NCBI RefSeq assembly: GCF_003003175.1
Contig: NZ_PVTY01000010.1
Span: forward strand, 1-64,000
Origin: Nesterenkonia sandarakina
GTDB taxonomy: Bacteria > Actinomycetota > Actinomycetes > Actinomycetales > Micrococcaceae
Length of the DNA: 64,000 nt
Reading direction: 5' to 3'
Every line of letters begins with the position of its first letter. The first letter of the stretch is position 1. A program made the translations under genes and the position numbers. Positions 34,205-43,367 of the stretch are shown here, piece after piece. The notes under the pieces were generated by a model that was not told the DNA's origin, searched no databases, and was given only the letters and a program-made list of their open reading frames with translations.

Positions 34205-34573
34205 ATGGATGAGCAGAAGGAGCAGGCCGTGGACGAAGGACGAACCCCAGAGATGCGGACTCCAGAGACTCAGAGCCCAGGGACTCTGAGCCTGGAGATG
34301 GCAGCCCCAGAGATTCGAAGCCCAGGGGCCCGGCGCGCCCCGGGTGTGCAGTCGGTGGACCGAGCCCTCGACATCCTCGAGGTGATCAACGCGCACGGGG
34401 GACAGCTGAGCCTCAGCGAGCTCGCCGAGGAGACCGGCCTGCCCGCACCGACCGCGCACCGGCTGCTGCGCACGATGATCGCCAAGGGCTACGTCCGGCA
34501 GCTCGCGAACCGCAGCTACGGGCTGGGGGAGAAGCTGATCCTGCTCGGTCAGGCCGCCTCTGCGCGCGCCTGA
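34205..34573 (+). CDS. IclR-type HTH protein without effector domain
   Basis: The 122-residue product has a repetitive Pro/Glu/Ser leader (residues 1-45) and a complete IclR winged helix (VQSVDRALDILEVINAHG, LSLSELAEETGLPAPTAHRL, residues 46-110), then stops at ASARA. The usual 170-residue IclR ligand-binding domain is missing; a MocA-like gene begins 16 bases later. Streptomyces AllR, an IclR protein, controls allantoin genes, so this could be a remnant or a ligand-independent regulator of the island. The stop may also reflect a deletion that joined it to the next gene. Confidence 0.8.
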   Translation: MDEQKEQAVDEGRTPEMRTPETQSPGTLSLEMAAPEIRSPGARRAPGVQSVDRALDILEVINAHGGQLSLSELAEETGLPAPTAHRLLRTMIAKGYVRQLANRSYGLGEKLILLGQAASARA

Positions 34574-34589
34574 GCCGGAAGGTGCTGCG

Positions 34590-35240
34590 ATGCCTGGCGT
34601 GACCACGGGTCCCGATGTGACCACGGGTCCGGACGTGACCGTGATCCTCGCGGCCGGGGCCGGCACTCGGCTCGGCGGGCAGGGCAAGGCGCTGCTCCGC
34701 GTGGGCGGCGAGACCCTGGCACGGCGCGCCCTGCGCAGCGCCCGGGCGGCTGAGACATCTCCGCTGCTGATCCTCGGTCACCGAGCACCGGAGGTGCGCG
34801 CCGCGCTGAGCCAGGAGCCTCACCTGTCGCCCACGGAGATCGTGGACTGCCCCGACTGGGAACAGGGGCTCGCAGCCTCCCTCCGGGCGGGCGTCCGCGC
34901 CGCCGCCGCACGCGGGGCCGGACGCGTCGCCGTCGTCCTGGTGGACCAGCCCGGCATCAGCTCCACGGCGCTGCGCCGGGTGCTCCACGCCCACACCCCC
35001 GGGCGCATCACCCGCGGCCTGGTCGGGGGCGCCGCGACCCATCCGGTGGTGTTCGACCTCGGCACGGCGCAGCAGGCCGCGAGGCTCGCCACCGGTGATG
35101 AAGGCGCCCGCAGCTACCTGCGCGCACACCCGGAGCTCATCGACGCGGTCGACATCAGCGAACTTGCGGAACCTGGCGACATCGATACGCCCGAGGACCT
35201 CTCCCGCTGGGAGCCCGACACGAGGAATGAGACCAGATGA
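34590..35240 (+). CDS. Molybdenum cofactor cytidylyltransferase-like protein
   Basis: A 216-residue NTP-transferase of the MocA/MobA type. The nucleotide-binding start VILAAGAGTRLGGQGKALL is intact and DQPGIS matches the metal-binding DxPG region. MocA makes the cytosine-dinucleotide form of the molybdenum cofactor used by xanthine dehydrogenase, which is encoded nearby on the other strand. The first 15 residues repeat GPDVTT. It overlaps the following LLM gene by four bases. Confidence 0.83.
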   Translation: MPGVTTGPDVTTGPDVTVILAAGAGTRLGGQGKALLRVGGETLARRALRSARAAETSPLLILGHRAPEVRAALSQEPHLSPTEIVDCPDWEQGLAASLRAGVRAAAARGAGRVAVVLVDQPGISSTALRRVLHAHTPGRITRGLVGGAATHPVVFDLGTAQQAARLATGDEGARSYLRAHPELIDAVDISELAEPGDIDTPEDLSRWEPDTRNETR

Positions 35241-36643
35241 CCAAGCAGATGCACTTCGGGGCCTTTGAGGTGTACGGGCCCCAGGTGGGCGGGACGCTGA
35301 GCTGGCCGCACGAACTCAGCGACCAGATCAACTTCGCCGACACCGAGCACTGGATCGAGGTGGCTCGGATCCTCGAGGAGGGCGGCTTCGACTTCCTGTT
35401 CTTCGCCGACGGCTACGGGTATCCCATGATCGGGGAGGACATCTCGGATGTGGCGGTGGAGCGAGGGATCAACTTCTCCGGCTACGACCCCGCGATGATC
35501 ATCCCGGTCCTCGCCCAGCACACCACCAGCCTCGGGTTCGTGGTCACCGCCAGCACCGGGATGGACCACCCGGTCCAGCTGGCCCGCCGATTCGCCACCC
35601 TGGACCAGCTCACGGGAGGCCGGATCGGCTGGAACATCGTCACCGGCGCCTCGCAGAACGCCGTGGCCAAGCTGCTCGGGCACACCGAGATGCTGCCCCA
35701 CGACACCCGCTACGCCATGGCCTCGGAATACGTGGAGATCGCGGCGAAGTACTTGGAACAGGGCTGGGACGACGACGCTGTCCGTGCGGACAGGCGCACC
35801 GGCCAGTACCTGCGCCGCGAGGGGATCCACCGGGTGGACTACGCCGGGGAGCACTACCGCTCCTCCGGCTACTTCACGGCCCCGCCCACCCCACAACGGA
35901 CCCCCGTGCTCTTCCAGGCCGGGACCTCACCCAAGGGACGCGCCTTCGCCGCCGCCCACGCGGAATGCGTCTTCGTCCAGGCCACCACCCCCGCGCACAC
36001 GGCAGCCAACATCGCCGATATCCGGGCCCAGGCCGTGCAGGCCGGCCGCGATCCGCAGGGGCTCAAGATCATGGCGGGGCTCACGGTCTTCGTCGCCGCA
36101 GACGAGTCGACCGCCGTGCAGCTGCAGGAGGAGTTCCTCGCGATGCAGACCGACGAGATCGCCGCGACGCTCTACGCCGGGAACACCGGCATCGACCTGC
36201 TGGCCCTGGATCCCGAGAGGACTCTGCACCAGGTGTTCGACGGCGACGCCGGACCGGCCGGACAGATGGGCATCAGCAACATCGAACGCTTCCTCGGCGG
36301 CGACGGCGCGCCGGCACCGACCGTCCGCGAGATCCTGGATGATCTGCGCGGCCGCGGAACCCGCGGCTTCACGGTGGTCGGGACCGGCGAGCAGGTGGCG
36401 GACCAGCTGCAGGCGCTGGTCGAGCAGACCGATCTGGACGGCTTTTTGCTCGAACCGGTCTACGACCCGCGCGACCTGCGCGCCTTCTCCGAGCTGGTGA
36501 TGCCGGTGCTGCGGCAGCGCGGCCTGCTCCCGGTGAAGCACCAGAACGTGACCCTGCGCGAACGGATCCGCGAGCAGCCCGGGGCCCGGCTCGGCGCGGA
36601 CCACCCCATCCCTGAGGTCCGCCCCGCGCCGCAGGGCGTCTAG
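35237..36643 (+). CDS. LLM-class flavin-dependent monooxygenase (NtaA/SnaA/DszA type)
   Basis: A 468-residue TIM-barrel monooxygenase of the NtaA/SnaA/DszA branch: WIEVARILEEGGFDFLFFADGY, TLDQLTGGRIGWNIVTGASQ and PVLFQAGTSPKGRAFAAAHAE are diagnostic. The enzyme needs reduced FMN from a separate reductase. It is coupled to the MocA-like gene. A paralogue sits at 54302-55696 next to a flavin reductase, which could serve both. The substrate is unknown; RutA, a distant relative, opens pyrimidine rings, so an N-heterocycle is plausible. Confidence 0.87.
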   Translation: MTKQMHFGAFEVYGPQVGGTLSWPHELSDQINFADTEHWIEVARILEEGGFDFLFFADGYGYPMIGEDISDVAVERGINFSGYDPAMIIPVLAQHTTSLGFVVTASTGMDHPVQLARRFATLDQLTGGRIGWNIVTGASQNAVAKLLGHTEMLPHDTRYAMASEYVEIAAKYLEQGWDDDAVRADRRTGQYLRREGIHRVDYAGEHYRSSGYFTAPPTPQRTPVLFQAGTSPKGRAFAAAHAECVFVQATTPAHTAANIADIRAQAVQAGRDPQGLKIMAGLTVFVAADESTAVQLQEEFLAMQTDEIAATLYAGNTGIDLLALDPERTLHQVFDGDAGPAGQMGISNIERFLGGDGAPAPTVREILDDLRGRGTRGFTVVGTGEQVADQLQALVEQTDLDGFLLEPVYDPRDLRAFSELVMPVLRQRGLLPVKHQNVTLRERIREQPGARLGADHPIPEVRPAPQGV

Positions 36644-36660
36644 CCGCAGAGCACCTGGTC

Positions 36661-39600
36661 TCAGGCCACCGGTTCGCGGGTCTGAGCGCTGCGCAGCGCG
36701 GCGGCGATGCGGTCCTTGCGGAACGGGGTGCGGGTCAGCCGCAGCCCGATCGCGTCCCGGATCGCATTGCCCAGCGCCGGAGCCACCGGGTTGAACGGGG
36801 CTTCGGACATCGACTTCGCGCCCAGCGGGCCGATCGGATCGTGGGTCTTCGCGAAGTGCACCTCGGTGCGCGGCACGTCCGCCATCTGCGGCACATGGTA
36901 GTTGCGCAGGATGTCGGTGGTGACCTGACCGTCGTCGTCGATCTCCAGCTCCTCGAACATCGCCGCGCCCAGCGCCTGGGCGACCCCGCCCTCGATCTGG
37001 CCGCGGCACTGGGCCTCGTTGAGCACCACCCCGGCGTCGGCCGCGTGCACCGACTGCAGAATGCACAGGGTCCCGCTGCGCCGGTCCACGGCGATCCGGA
37101 AGCCCTGCACGTTGAAGGAAACCGAACGCGGCGTCCCGGCCCAGGTGCCCTCACCGGTCATCCCGACCGGGTCCGCCTCGGGATCCGCGGAGAGCTTCGC
37201 CAGCAGGTCCTGCGCGGCGGCATGGGAGGCCTTGACCCCGACCGTGATGCCGGTGGAGCCGAAGGCGCCGGTGTCGAAGCGCACCGCGTCGGTGTCGGCC
37301 TGGATCAGCTGGATCTTCTCCGTGGTGGTGCCCAGCACCTCGGCCACCACTTGTCGGTGCACCGTGGAGGTGCCGTTGCCGAACTCCGCGGTCCCGACCT
37401 TGAGCAGGTAGCGTCCATCGCCCTGGGCGGTGACGGTGACGTGGGAGTGGTGCCCGTTGGGCGGGACGGTGTCGATCATGGCCACCGCGGTGCCGGTGCC
37501 CACCGACCAGTCCCCGCGGGGCGCATCCTTGCGGGGAGGCGCGCCGGCGATGGACGTGCCACTGCCGAACGGCCCGTGGCGCTCCTCGGTCAGCAGCCGC
37601 TCGCACTGGGACCGCTCGGCGGCGGTGAGCTCACCGGTGCGCAGCTGGTCGCCGATGATCTGCAGGCACTGCTGCAATCCATCGACGTCGGCGGCCACGT
37701 CGTCGTGTTCGGCGCCGAAGAGGACCTCCCCGGGAGCCACGATGTTCGCGGCCTTGAAGCGCAGCGGATCTTCACCGAGCCGGCGGGCCAGCTCGTCCAT
37801 CGCGGAATCCACGGCGAAGGTGGTCTGGCTCAGCCCGTACCCGCGGAACGCCCCGGCCGGTGGATTGTTCGTGTAGACGACCTCGGCGTGGACCTGTTTG
37901 TGCGGGGCGGAGTAGAGCTGCATGGACTCGGTGATGCTGTGGAACATCACCCCGGGCCCGTGATTGCCATAGGCGCCGGTGTCGGAGAGCACCTTCAGCT
38001 GCAGCGCCTGCAGCCTGCCCTGCGCCGAGGCGCCGACTGAGACCTCCAGCTGGAACGGATGCCGGGTGGTGGTCGCCGCCAGCGCCTCGGAACGGGTCAG
38101 CTCCAGCTGGACCGGCCGGGATATGCCGCGCGCCTTGAGGGTGCGCAGCGCGAGCAGCACCAGGTCCTCGGTGAGCACCTCCTGCTTGGACCCGAAGCCG
38201 CCGCCGACCCGGGGCGCGAACACCCGGACCGCCTCCGGCGCCAGCCCGAAGATCCGGCACAGCGTGCGCCGGACCAGGAACGGCACCTGGGTGGAGGAGC
38301 GCAGCGTATAGCGGCCCAGCTCGTCGATCCAGCCCAGGGCGCCGTGGGTCTCCAGCGCCACATGGGAGGTGCGGTGGGTCTGGAAGCTCGCCGAGTAGGC
38401 GGCGCCGCCGGTGCCGTCTGAGCCGGTGCTGTCTGAGTCGCCGCCGTCTGAGTCGTGGAGCGTCGGATCCGGGCCGGCCGACTCGGCCGACGTGTGGGCC
38501 TGGTGCAGCCGGGTCAGCTCCTGAGCGGCCTGACCCTGAGAGCTGGACGCCATCGCGATGAGGTTCTTCTGCGGGAACAGGATCCGGTGCGTGGCCGAGT
38601 CCTTGTCCCCGTGGATCGCCGGTGCGGAGTCCTGCTGTGCCTGGCGCGGGTCCAGCACCGCGGGCAGCAGCGCATAGTCGACCTGCACCAGGGCGATTGC
38701 GCGCTCGGCCTGCCGCCGGGTCTCGGCGACGACGACGGCGACCCGCTGTCCCACGTGCCGGACCACGTCATCGAGGACCCGGGTGTCCGCGGGGTCATCC
38801 TCGACGAGTTCGTGCTGCGCGGAGGAGTAGAGCTCGACGGGGGCGTCCGCGTGGGTCAGCACAGCGAGGACCCCGGGGGAGGCAAGGGCCGCGGCGGCGT
38901 CGATGCTCCGGATCCGCGCATGGGCATGCGGGGAGCGGATCACCACCAGGTGCAACGGGGGTTCCTCGGGGCGCTCGCCGGCCTCATCGAAGGTATAGGC
39001 CGCGGTCCCGGTGACCACGGCGGGTCCGGCGGGAGGCCTCGGGCTCTTCCCCGGACCGGATTCGGCGCTGACCCGCGGCGTCTGCGTGAGTGCGTCCTTG
39101 ATCGAGCAGTAGCCGCTGCACCGGCAGAGGTTTCCCTTGAAGCGGCGCAGCGTGTCCGGGTGCTCCGGGTCGGTCTCAGCCCCGGGGTCCGGGGAGTAGG
39201 GGCCCTGCGCCGTGGCGGTCATCAGGAACCCCGGCGTGCAGTAGCCGCACTGGAACCCGTGGGCGTCGAGGAAGTCCCGCTGGGTCGGATGCAGGGCCGC
39301 CTTCAACGCCTGGGGATCATGGTCGCCCGTGGCCTGGGGGTCATGGTGGCCCTTGGCCCGGGCCGTGGCCTCAGGGCTCAGCCCCTGAACGGTCGTGACC
39401 TCTGCCCCGGCGACACGTTCCGCCGGGATGATGCAGCTGTGCACCGCGGTGGGTGTCTCGCCGGGCTGCCCGAGGTGCACCGTGCAGGCGCCGCAGTCTC
39501 CCGCATCGCAGCCGCGCTTGACCCCGGAGGCGCCGGCATCGCGCAGCCAGGTGCGCAGGCACTGGCCCGGAGCCGCGTCGAGGGTGAGCGACGTCCCGTC

Positions 39601-40689
39601 CACCGTGACCTGCGCCGGGGTGGTTGCGGCGCCGGTCTCGGGGGTCGCCAGAGTCGAACTCGGCTCGGGCAGCGCCGTGGTGGGTGCGAGGGGGTTCTGC
39701 GGCCCGCCGTCGCGGGGGAGCGCCCTGAGCTCCTCGCGCAGTTCGGCGGCCAGCCTGATGGTGGACTCGATCCTCCAGCCGCGATCGCCGTGGACGTCGT
39801 CGTTCCACAGCGACTCGTCGATCTGCGTGCGGATCACCTCGGCCACGTCATCGCCGGGGTGAAGCTGCAGGATCACCGGGCGCACGGTGCTGGCGGTGAT
39901 GGTCAGCCGGATGGCGCCGGGCTCTGAGCTGCCGGGAGCGGCGGCGCCGGCAGTCTCCGCGGGCACCGGGGAGGCCAGCAGCAGCGTCGCGGAACGACCG
40001 TAGCGGGTGAGGGATTCGCGCACCATCAGGGTGGGTCGGGCCAGGGTCCTCGCCGGGACGAAGAACGCCCGGATCAGCTCGCCCGGAGCCAGCCAGGTGT
40101 GCCCGGTCTTGCGCAGCAGCTCGGAGACCTCCGCCGTGCGTCGAGTGCCGCCGGGGCACAGGATCAGCGCAGTGGCCTCCATCGCGCTGAGCCAGGAGGT
40201 CATCGGACCCGCGGGCAGCGCGGTGACCACATTGCCGCCCACCGTGGAGGTGTTCCACACCTTCCAGGACGCGACGAAGCACTCGGCGGCCGGAGCCATC
40301 AGCCGCACCCCCGGCAGCTCCGCGAGCTGGCCCGGTCCTGCGGTGCTGGAGGGGTGTGCCGCCAGCTCCGCGGCTGCGGCGTGGAACTGCGCGATCGTGC
40401 AGGTCGCGGCGATCTCCAGCCCGGTCCACCCTGCGGCCCCGGCACCAGGTTCCGCCTCGGAGCCGGCATCCGTCTCGGCCTCGGTTCCAGCAGCCGCCTG
40501 CGTCCCGTCGTGCCAGGTCAGCGGTGCCCAGCCGGCCGTGGTGATGTCCAGGAGCCGACGCGGGGCCGGGTTGGTGAAGTCGTAGCCGTAGGAGTAGAGC
40601 ACGGTGCCCCCGGCCAGCCAGGAGTCGCCGGGGGAGAAGACGTCCGGGTCCGTGGTGTGCAGGGTCTTCTCAACGCTGGTGATGTCCAC
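36661..40689 (-). CDS. Xanthine dehydrogenase, single polypeptide (FAD, 2Fe-2S, Mo domains)
   Basis: A 1342-residue fusion. The FAD domain of the CoxM/XdhB type comes first (about 1-330; WNTSTVGGNVV at 145-155), then two [2Fe-2S] centres (about 360-540; CDAGDCGAC at 394-402, Cys419, CGYC at 481-484, CRC at 522-524), then the molybdenum domain (about 555-1342; GGGFGSKQEV, GAFRGYG, LGAKSMSEAPFNP). Classical single-chain enzymes begin with the iron-sulfur domain, so the first two are swapped here. Low-complexity linkers near 62-87 and 330-358 join the parts. It oxidises hypoxanthine/xanthine to urate. The GTG start lies three bases after the xdhC stop. Confidence 0.92.
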   Translation of the reverse strand: MDITSVEKTLHTTDPDVFSPGDSWLAGGTVLYSYGYDFTNPAPRRLLDITTAGWAPLTWHDGTQAAAGTEAETDAGSEAEPGAGAAGWTGLEIAATCTIAQFHAAAAELAAHPSSTAGPGQLAELPGVRLMAPAAECFVASWKVWNTSTVGGNVVTALPAGPMTSWLSAMEATALILCPGGTRRTAEVSELLRKTGHTWLAPGELIRAFFVPARTLARPTLMVRESLTRYGRSATLLLASPVPAETAGAAAPGSSEPGAIRLTITASTVRPVILQLHPGDDVAEVIRTQIDESLWNDDVHGDRGWRIESTIRLAAELREELRALPRDGGPQNPLAPTTALPEPSSTLATPETGAATTPAQVTVDGTSLTLDAAPGQCLRTWLRDAGASGVKRGCDAGDCGACTVHLGQPGETPTAVHSCIIPAERVAGAEVTTVQGLSPEATARAKGHHDPQATGDHDPQALKAALHPTQRDFLDAHGFQCGYCTPGFLMTATAQGPYSPDPGAETDPEHPDTLRRFKGNLCRCSGYCSIKDALTQTPRVSAESGPGKSPRPPAGPAVVTGTAAYTFDEAGERPEEPPLHLVVIRSPHAHARIRSIDAAAALASPGVLAVLTHADAPVELYSSAQHELVEDDPADTRVLDDVVRHVGQRVAVVVAETRRQAERAIALVQVDYALLPAVLDPRQAQQDSAPAIHGDKDSATHRILFPQKNLIAMASSSQGQAAQELTRLHQAHTSAESAGPDPTLHDSDGGDSDSTGSDGTGGAAYSASFQTHRTSHVALETHGALGWIDELGRYTLRSSTQVPFLVRRTLCRIFGLAPEAVRVFAPRVGGGFGSKQEVLTEDLVLLALRTLKARGISRPVQLELTRSEALAATTTRHPFQLEVSVGASAQGRLQALQLKVLSDTGAYGNHGPGVMFHSITESMQLYSAPHKQVHAEVVYTNNPPAGAFRGYGLSQTTFAVDSAMDELARRLGEDPLRFKAANIVAPGEVLFGAEHDDVAADVDGLQQCLQIIGDQLRTGELTAAERSQCERLLTEERHGPFGSGTSIAGAPPRKDAPRGDWSVGTGTAVAMIDTVPPNGHHSHVTVTAQGDGRYLLKVGTAEFGNGTSTVHRQVVAEVLGTTTEKIQLIQADTDAVRFDTGAFGSTGITVGVKASHAAAQDLLAKLSADPEADPVGMTGEGTWAGTPRSVSFNVQGFRIAVDRRSGTLCILQSVHAADAGVVLNEAQCRGQIEGGVAQALGAAMFEELEIDDDGQVTTDILRNYHVPQMADVPRTEVHFAKTHDPIGPLGAKSMSEAPFNPVAPALGNAIRDAIGLRLTRTPFRKDRIAAALRSAQTREPVA

Positions 40690-40692
40690 GCT

Positions 40693-41727
40693 TCACACTG
40701 CCATTTCATCGATGAGGCTCGCGGTGCGCGGCCGAGAGATGTTGATCGGACCGCTGCACCGGGTCAGGGGTGCCCCGCTGGCGGGCGCATTCTTCGCGGC
40801 GATCAGCTGGGCCATCATCGAGACTGCCGCCTCAGCGGGGGTCTGCGCGCCCAGGTCCAGGCCCAGCGGTGAGACCACCCGGTCGCGGGCGGATCGGCTG
40901 TGGCCCAGCTCGGCCAGTGCGGCGTCCCGGCGTGCGGCTGAGCTGCGCGAGCCCATGGCGCCGATGAAGCAGCGGGCGACGTCGTCGTCGGACGGGGGGG
41001 TCTGCCAGCGCAGCGCCGCGTCGAGCACCGGCACGTCGAGATCAGGGTGGTGGGTCATCACGCAGATGCCGGTCCAGGACTCCCCATCCGGATCCTGGCG
41101 GAGCAGATCGGTGATCACGCTGGCCGGATGGCCCAGGTGCAGCTCGGCGCCGGCGGGTACCCGCTCGAGGGTGGCGAAGGCAGGCCGGATGTCGACCAGC
41201 TCCACGCGCCAGCCGGCCTGGACGCCGAGCTGAGCCAGATGGAAGGAGAAGTCGTGGACGCCGCTGAGGATCAGTCGTGGCGCACCCGCGCGGCGCTCCG
41301 CCACGGTGAATCGGGACCCGTCGGCAGCCTCGAGGTCACGGGTGAGCGTGGCGGGGTTGCGAGGATCCTGCCTGGCCAGCTCCCGCATCGTTGCCAGATC
41401 GGCAGTGGCCAGCGGCTGGATGAGCACCTCGATCTCGCCGCCACAGGTCAGTGCGACGCCAAGGCCCGCGGCGCCGAACGGGGTCCCGTCGGGCCCGAAG
41501 GACTCGCGTCGGATGCCCCCCGCGGCGATCGCGTCCTGTGCGGAGGCTGCGACGGCTGACTCCACGCAGCCGCCGGAGAGCGACCCGATGATGCGCAGAT
41601 CCGCTGAGACCGCCATGGACGTCCCGACCGGGCTCGGAGAGGAGCCGCGGACCGAAACGATCGTTGCCACGGCCCAGTTCTCGGGATCCTCGAAGCAGTC
41701 CAGATAGGAGCTGATGCGATCAAGCAC
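40693..41727 (-). CDS. xdhC: XdhC-type molybdenum cofactor insertion chaperone
   Basis: An XdhC/CoxI-family protein of 344 residues. The N-terminal part has VSVRGSSPSPVGTSMAV and GSLSGGCVESAV; the C-terminal part is a Rossmann fold with FIGAMGSRSSAARR and SPLGLDLGAQTPAE. XdhC binds sulfurated cofactor and delivers it to xanthine dehydrogenase, encoded next. The GTG at 41727 is chosen because GGAGGAGGAG stands five bases before it; an ATG at 41754 would place that ribosome site inside the gene. Confidence 0.9.
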   Translation of the reverse strand: MLDRISSYLDCFEDPENWAVATIVSVRGSSPSPVGTSMAVSADLRIIGSLSGGCVESAVAASAQDAIAAGGIRRESFGPDGTPFGAAGLGVALTCGGEIEVLIQPLATADLATMRELARQDPRNPATLTRDLEAADGSRFTVAERRAGAPRLILSGVHDFSFHLAQLGVQAGWRVELVDIRPAFATLERVPAGAELHLGHPASVITDLLRQDPDGESWTGICVMTHHPDLDVPVLDAALRWQTPPSDDDVARCFIGAMGSRSSAARRDAALAELGHSRSARDRVVSPLGLDLGAQTPAEAAVSMMAQLIAAKNAPASGAPLTRCSGPINISRPRTASLIDEMAV

Positions 41728-41856
41728 AGGGTCTCCTCCTCCAAGGATCGGCATGCGCGAAAGTGCGGGAATCGGCCTCCAGCATAGGCAGGTGCGGGTT
41801 ACGGGGCCGTTACAAGATCGGCATTTACATGTCCGTAACCGGGCAGGATGAATGGA

Positions 41857-41870
41857 GAAACATCCGTTTC
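41857..41870. promoter_or_regulatory. GAAAC-N4-GTTTC palindrome (site C)
   Basis: GAAACATCCGTTTC lies in the 180-base space between the divergent xdhC and 8-oxoguanine deaminase genes, 35 bases ahead of the latter, so one site could control both directions. Confidence 0.75.
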
Positions 41871-41904
41871 ATAGGTTGGGGCCAATCAACCTTCAGGAGG
41901 ACGG

Positions 41905-43314
41905 ATGCCCCCCGCCCAGACCCGCGTCGACACGCTGATCACCAACGCCTACATCGTGCTCGAGGCTTCCGGCGCAGGTGCCGACGCCCAGCAGCAGGCG
42001 CTGGAGGCCGGCCGTGAGATCGACGGCGGCTGGATCGCGCTCGACGCCGGCCGAGTCATGAGCGCGGGGCCCTCCACGCAGGCAGCGCCGCTGGCGGATC
42101 GCGTCATCGACGCGGGAGGCCGGCTGGTGACCCCGGGCCTGGTGAACACTCACCATCACATGTACCAGAACCTCACGCGGGCCTTCGCGCCGGCGATCAA
42201 CGGCACCCTCTTCCAATGGCTGACCACGCTCTATCCCCGCTGGGCGGCGCTGGACGAGGAGTCCACCTACCTCTCCACCTATGTGGCCTGTGCGGAGCTG
42301 CTGCTCAGCGGATGCACCACCTCCTCGGACCATATGTACGTCCACCCGACGCCGAATCTGATTGATGCGCAGATCACCGCGACCACCGAGATCGGGTTCC
42401 GCTTCATGGCGAACCGCGGCTCGATGACCCGCTCGGTCGAGGACGGCGGGCTGCCGCCCAAGTCGGTGGTCCAGGACGAGGATACGATCCTCGCCGACTC
42501 CGAACGGCTGATCTCCACCTTCCACGACCCGGCCCCCGGAGCGATGACCCGGGTGGCGCTGGCGCCGTGCTCGATGTTCTCGGTCAGCGAGTCGATCATG
42601 CGAGCCACCGCCGAGCTCGCCGAGAAGCACGACGTGCGGCTGCACACCCACCTGGCGGAGGACAAGGACGAGGACACCTACGCGCTGGAGGTCTACGGCC
42701 GGCGCCCGGTGGAGTACTTCGAAGACGTCGGCTGGGCCACCCCGCGCTCCTGGGTGGCCCACTATGTCTACGGCACTGAGGAGGAGAACCGCCGTCTGGC
42801 TGCTGCCGGGGTCAGCGCGACCCAGTGCCCGAGTTCGAACATGATCATCTGCGGAGACGCGGCCGACGCGAAAGCGCTGCGATCGATGGGCATGTCGGTG
42901 GGAATCGGGTGCGACGGCTCCGCCTCAGCCGACTCTGCCAACCTGTGGATGGAGACTCGCGGAGCACTCCTGCTCGCTCGACACCGCGGAGGACCTGCCG
43001 CCTTCTCCGCGCGGGAAGCATTGAATATGGCAACCCTGGGCAGCGCGGCGAATCTCGGCTGGGCTGACGAGATCGGGCATCTGCGTCCCGGGGCCTGTGC
43101 GGACCTGGTGATGTGGGAATCAGCCCCGCTGTCTCAGACCGGGGCCTTCACGGACCCCGTCGAGGCGTGGGTGCGCTCCGGACCCGCCCGTGCCTGGCAC
43201 AGCTTTGTGGACGGAAAGGCACTCATTGAATCCGGTGAGTTGAAGCTCGCCGGTCTCGAAAACATCCTCCCGCGCCATCGCGCCGCCGCACGCACAATGC
43301 AGGGCCTCGATTGA
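41905..43314 (+). CDS. 8-Oxoguanine deaminase
   Basis: A COG0402 amidohydrolase of 469 residues. Metal and catalytic motifs are VNTHHHMYQNLTR, HTHLAEDKDEDTY, WVAHYV, and GCDGSASADSANL; this set, with the SSDHMYVHP segment, is the 8-oxoguanine deaminase pattern. The product of that reaction is urate, so the enzyme would feed oxidised guanine directly into the uricase pathway of the same cluster. Isoxanthopterin deaminases are close relatives and remain an alternative. AGGAGGACGG precedes the ATG. Confidence 0.82.
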   Translation: MPPAQTRVDTLITNAYIVLEASGAGADAQQQALEAGREIDGGWIALDAGRVMSAGPSTQAAPLADRVIDAGGRLVTPGLVNTHHHMYQNLTRAFAPAINGTLFQWLTTLYPRWAALDEESTYLSTYVACAELLLSGCTTSSDHMYVHPTPNLIDAQITATTEIGFRFMANRGSMTRSVEDGGLPPKSVVQDEDTILADSERLISTFHDPAPGAMTRVALAPCSMFSVSESIMRATAELAEKHDVRLHTHLAEDKDEDTYALEVYGRRPVEYFEDVGWATPRSWVAHYVYGTEEENRRLAAAGVSATQCPSSNMIICGDAADAKALRSMGMSVGIGCDGSASADSANLWMETRGALLLARHRGGPAAFSAREALNMATLGSAANLGWADEIGHLRPGACADLVMWESAPLSQTGAFTDPVEAWVRSGPARAWHSFVDGKALIESGELKLAGLENILPRHRAAARTMQGLD

Positions 43315-43367
43315 TCTTGCAGTTCACGTCCACCGCAGCACCACGCAGCCGCTGAAAGGCCCCCCCC

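Noticed and set aside
38455-39927. 490-codon plus-strand frame
   Set aside because: Antisense to the xanthine dehydrogenase; no recognisable domain.
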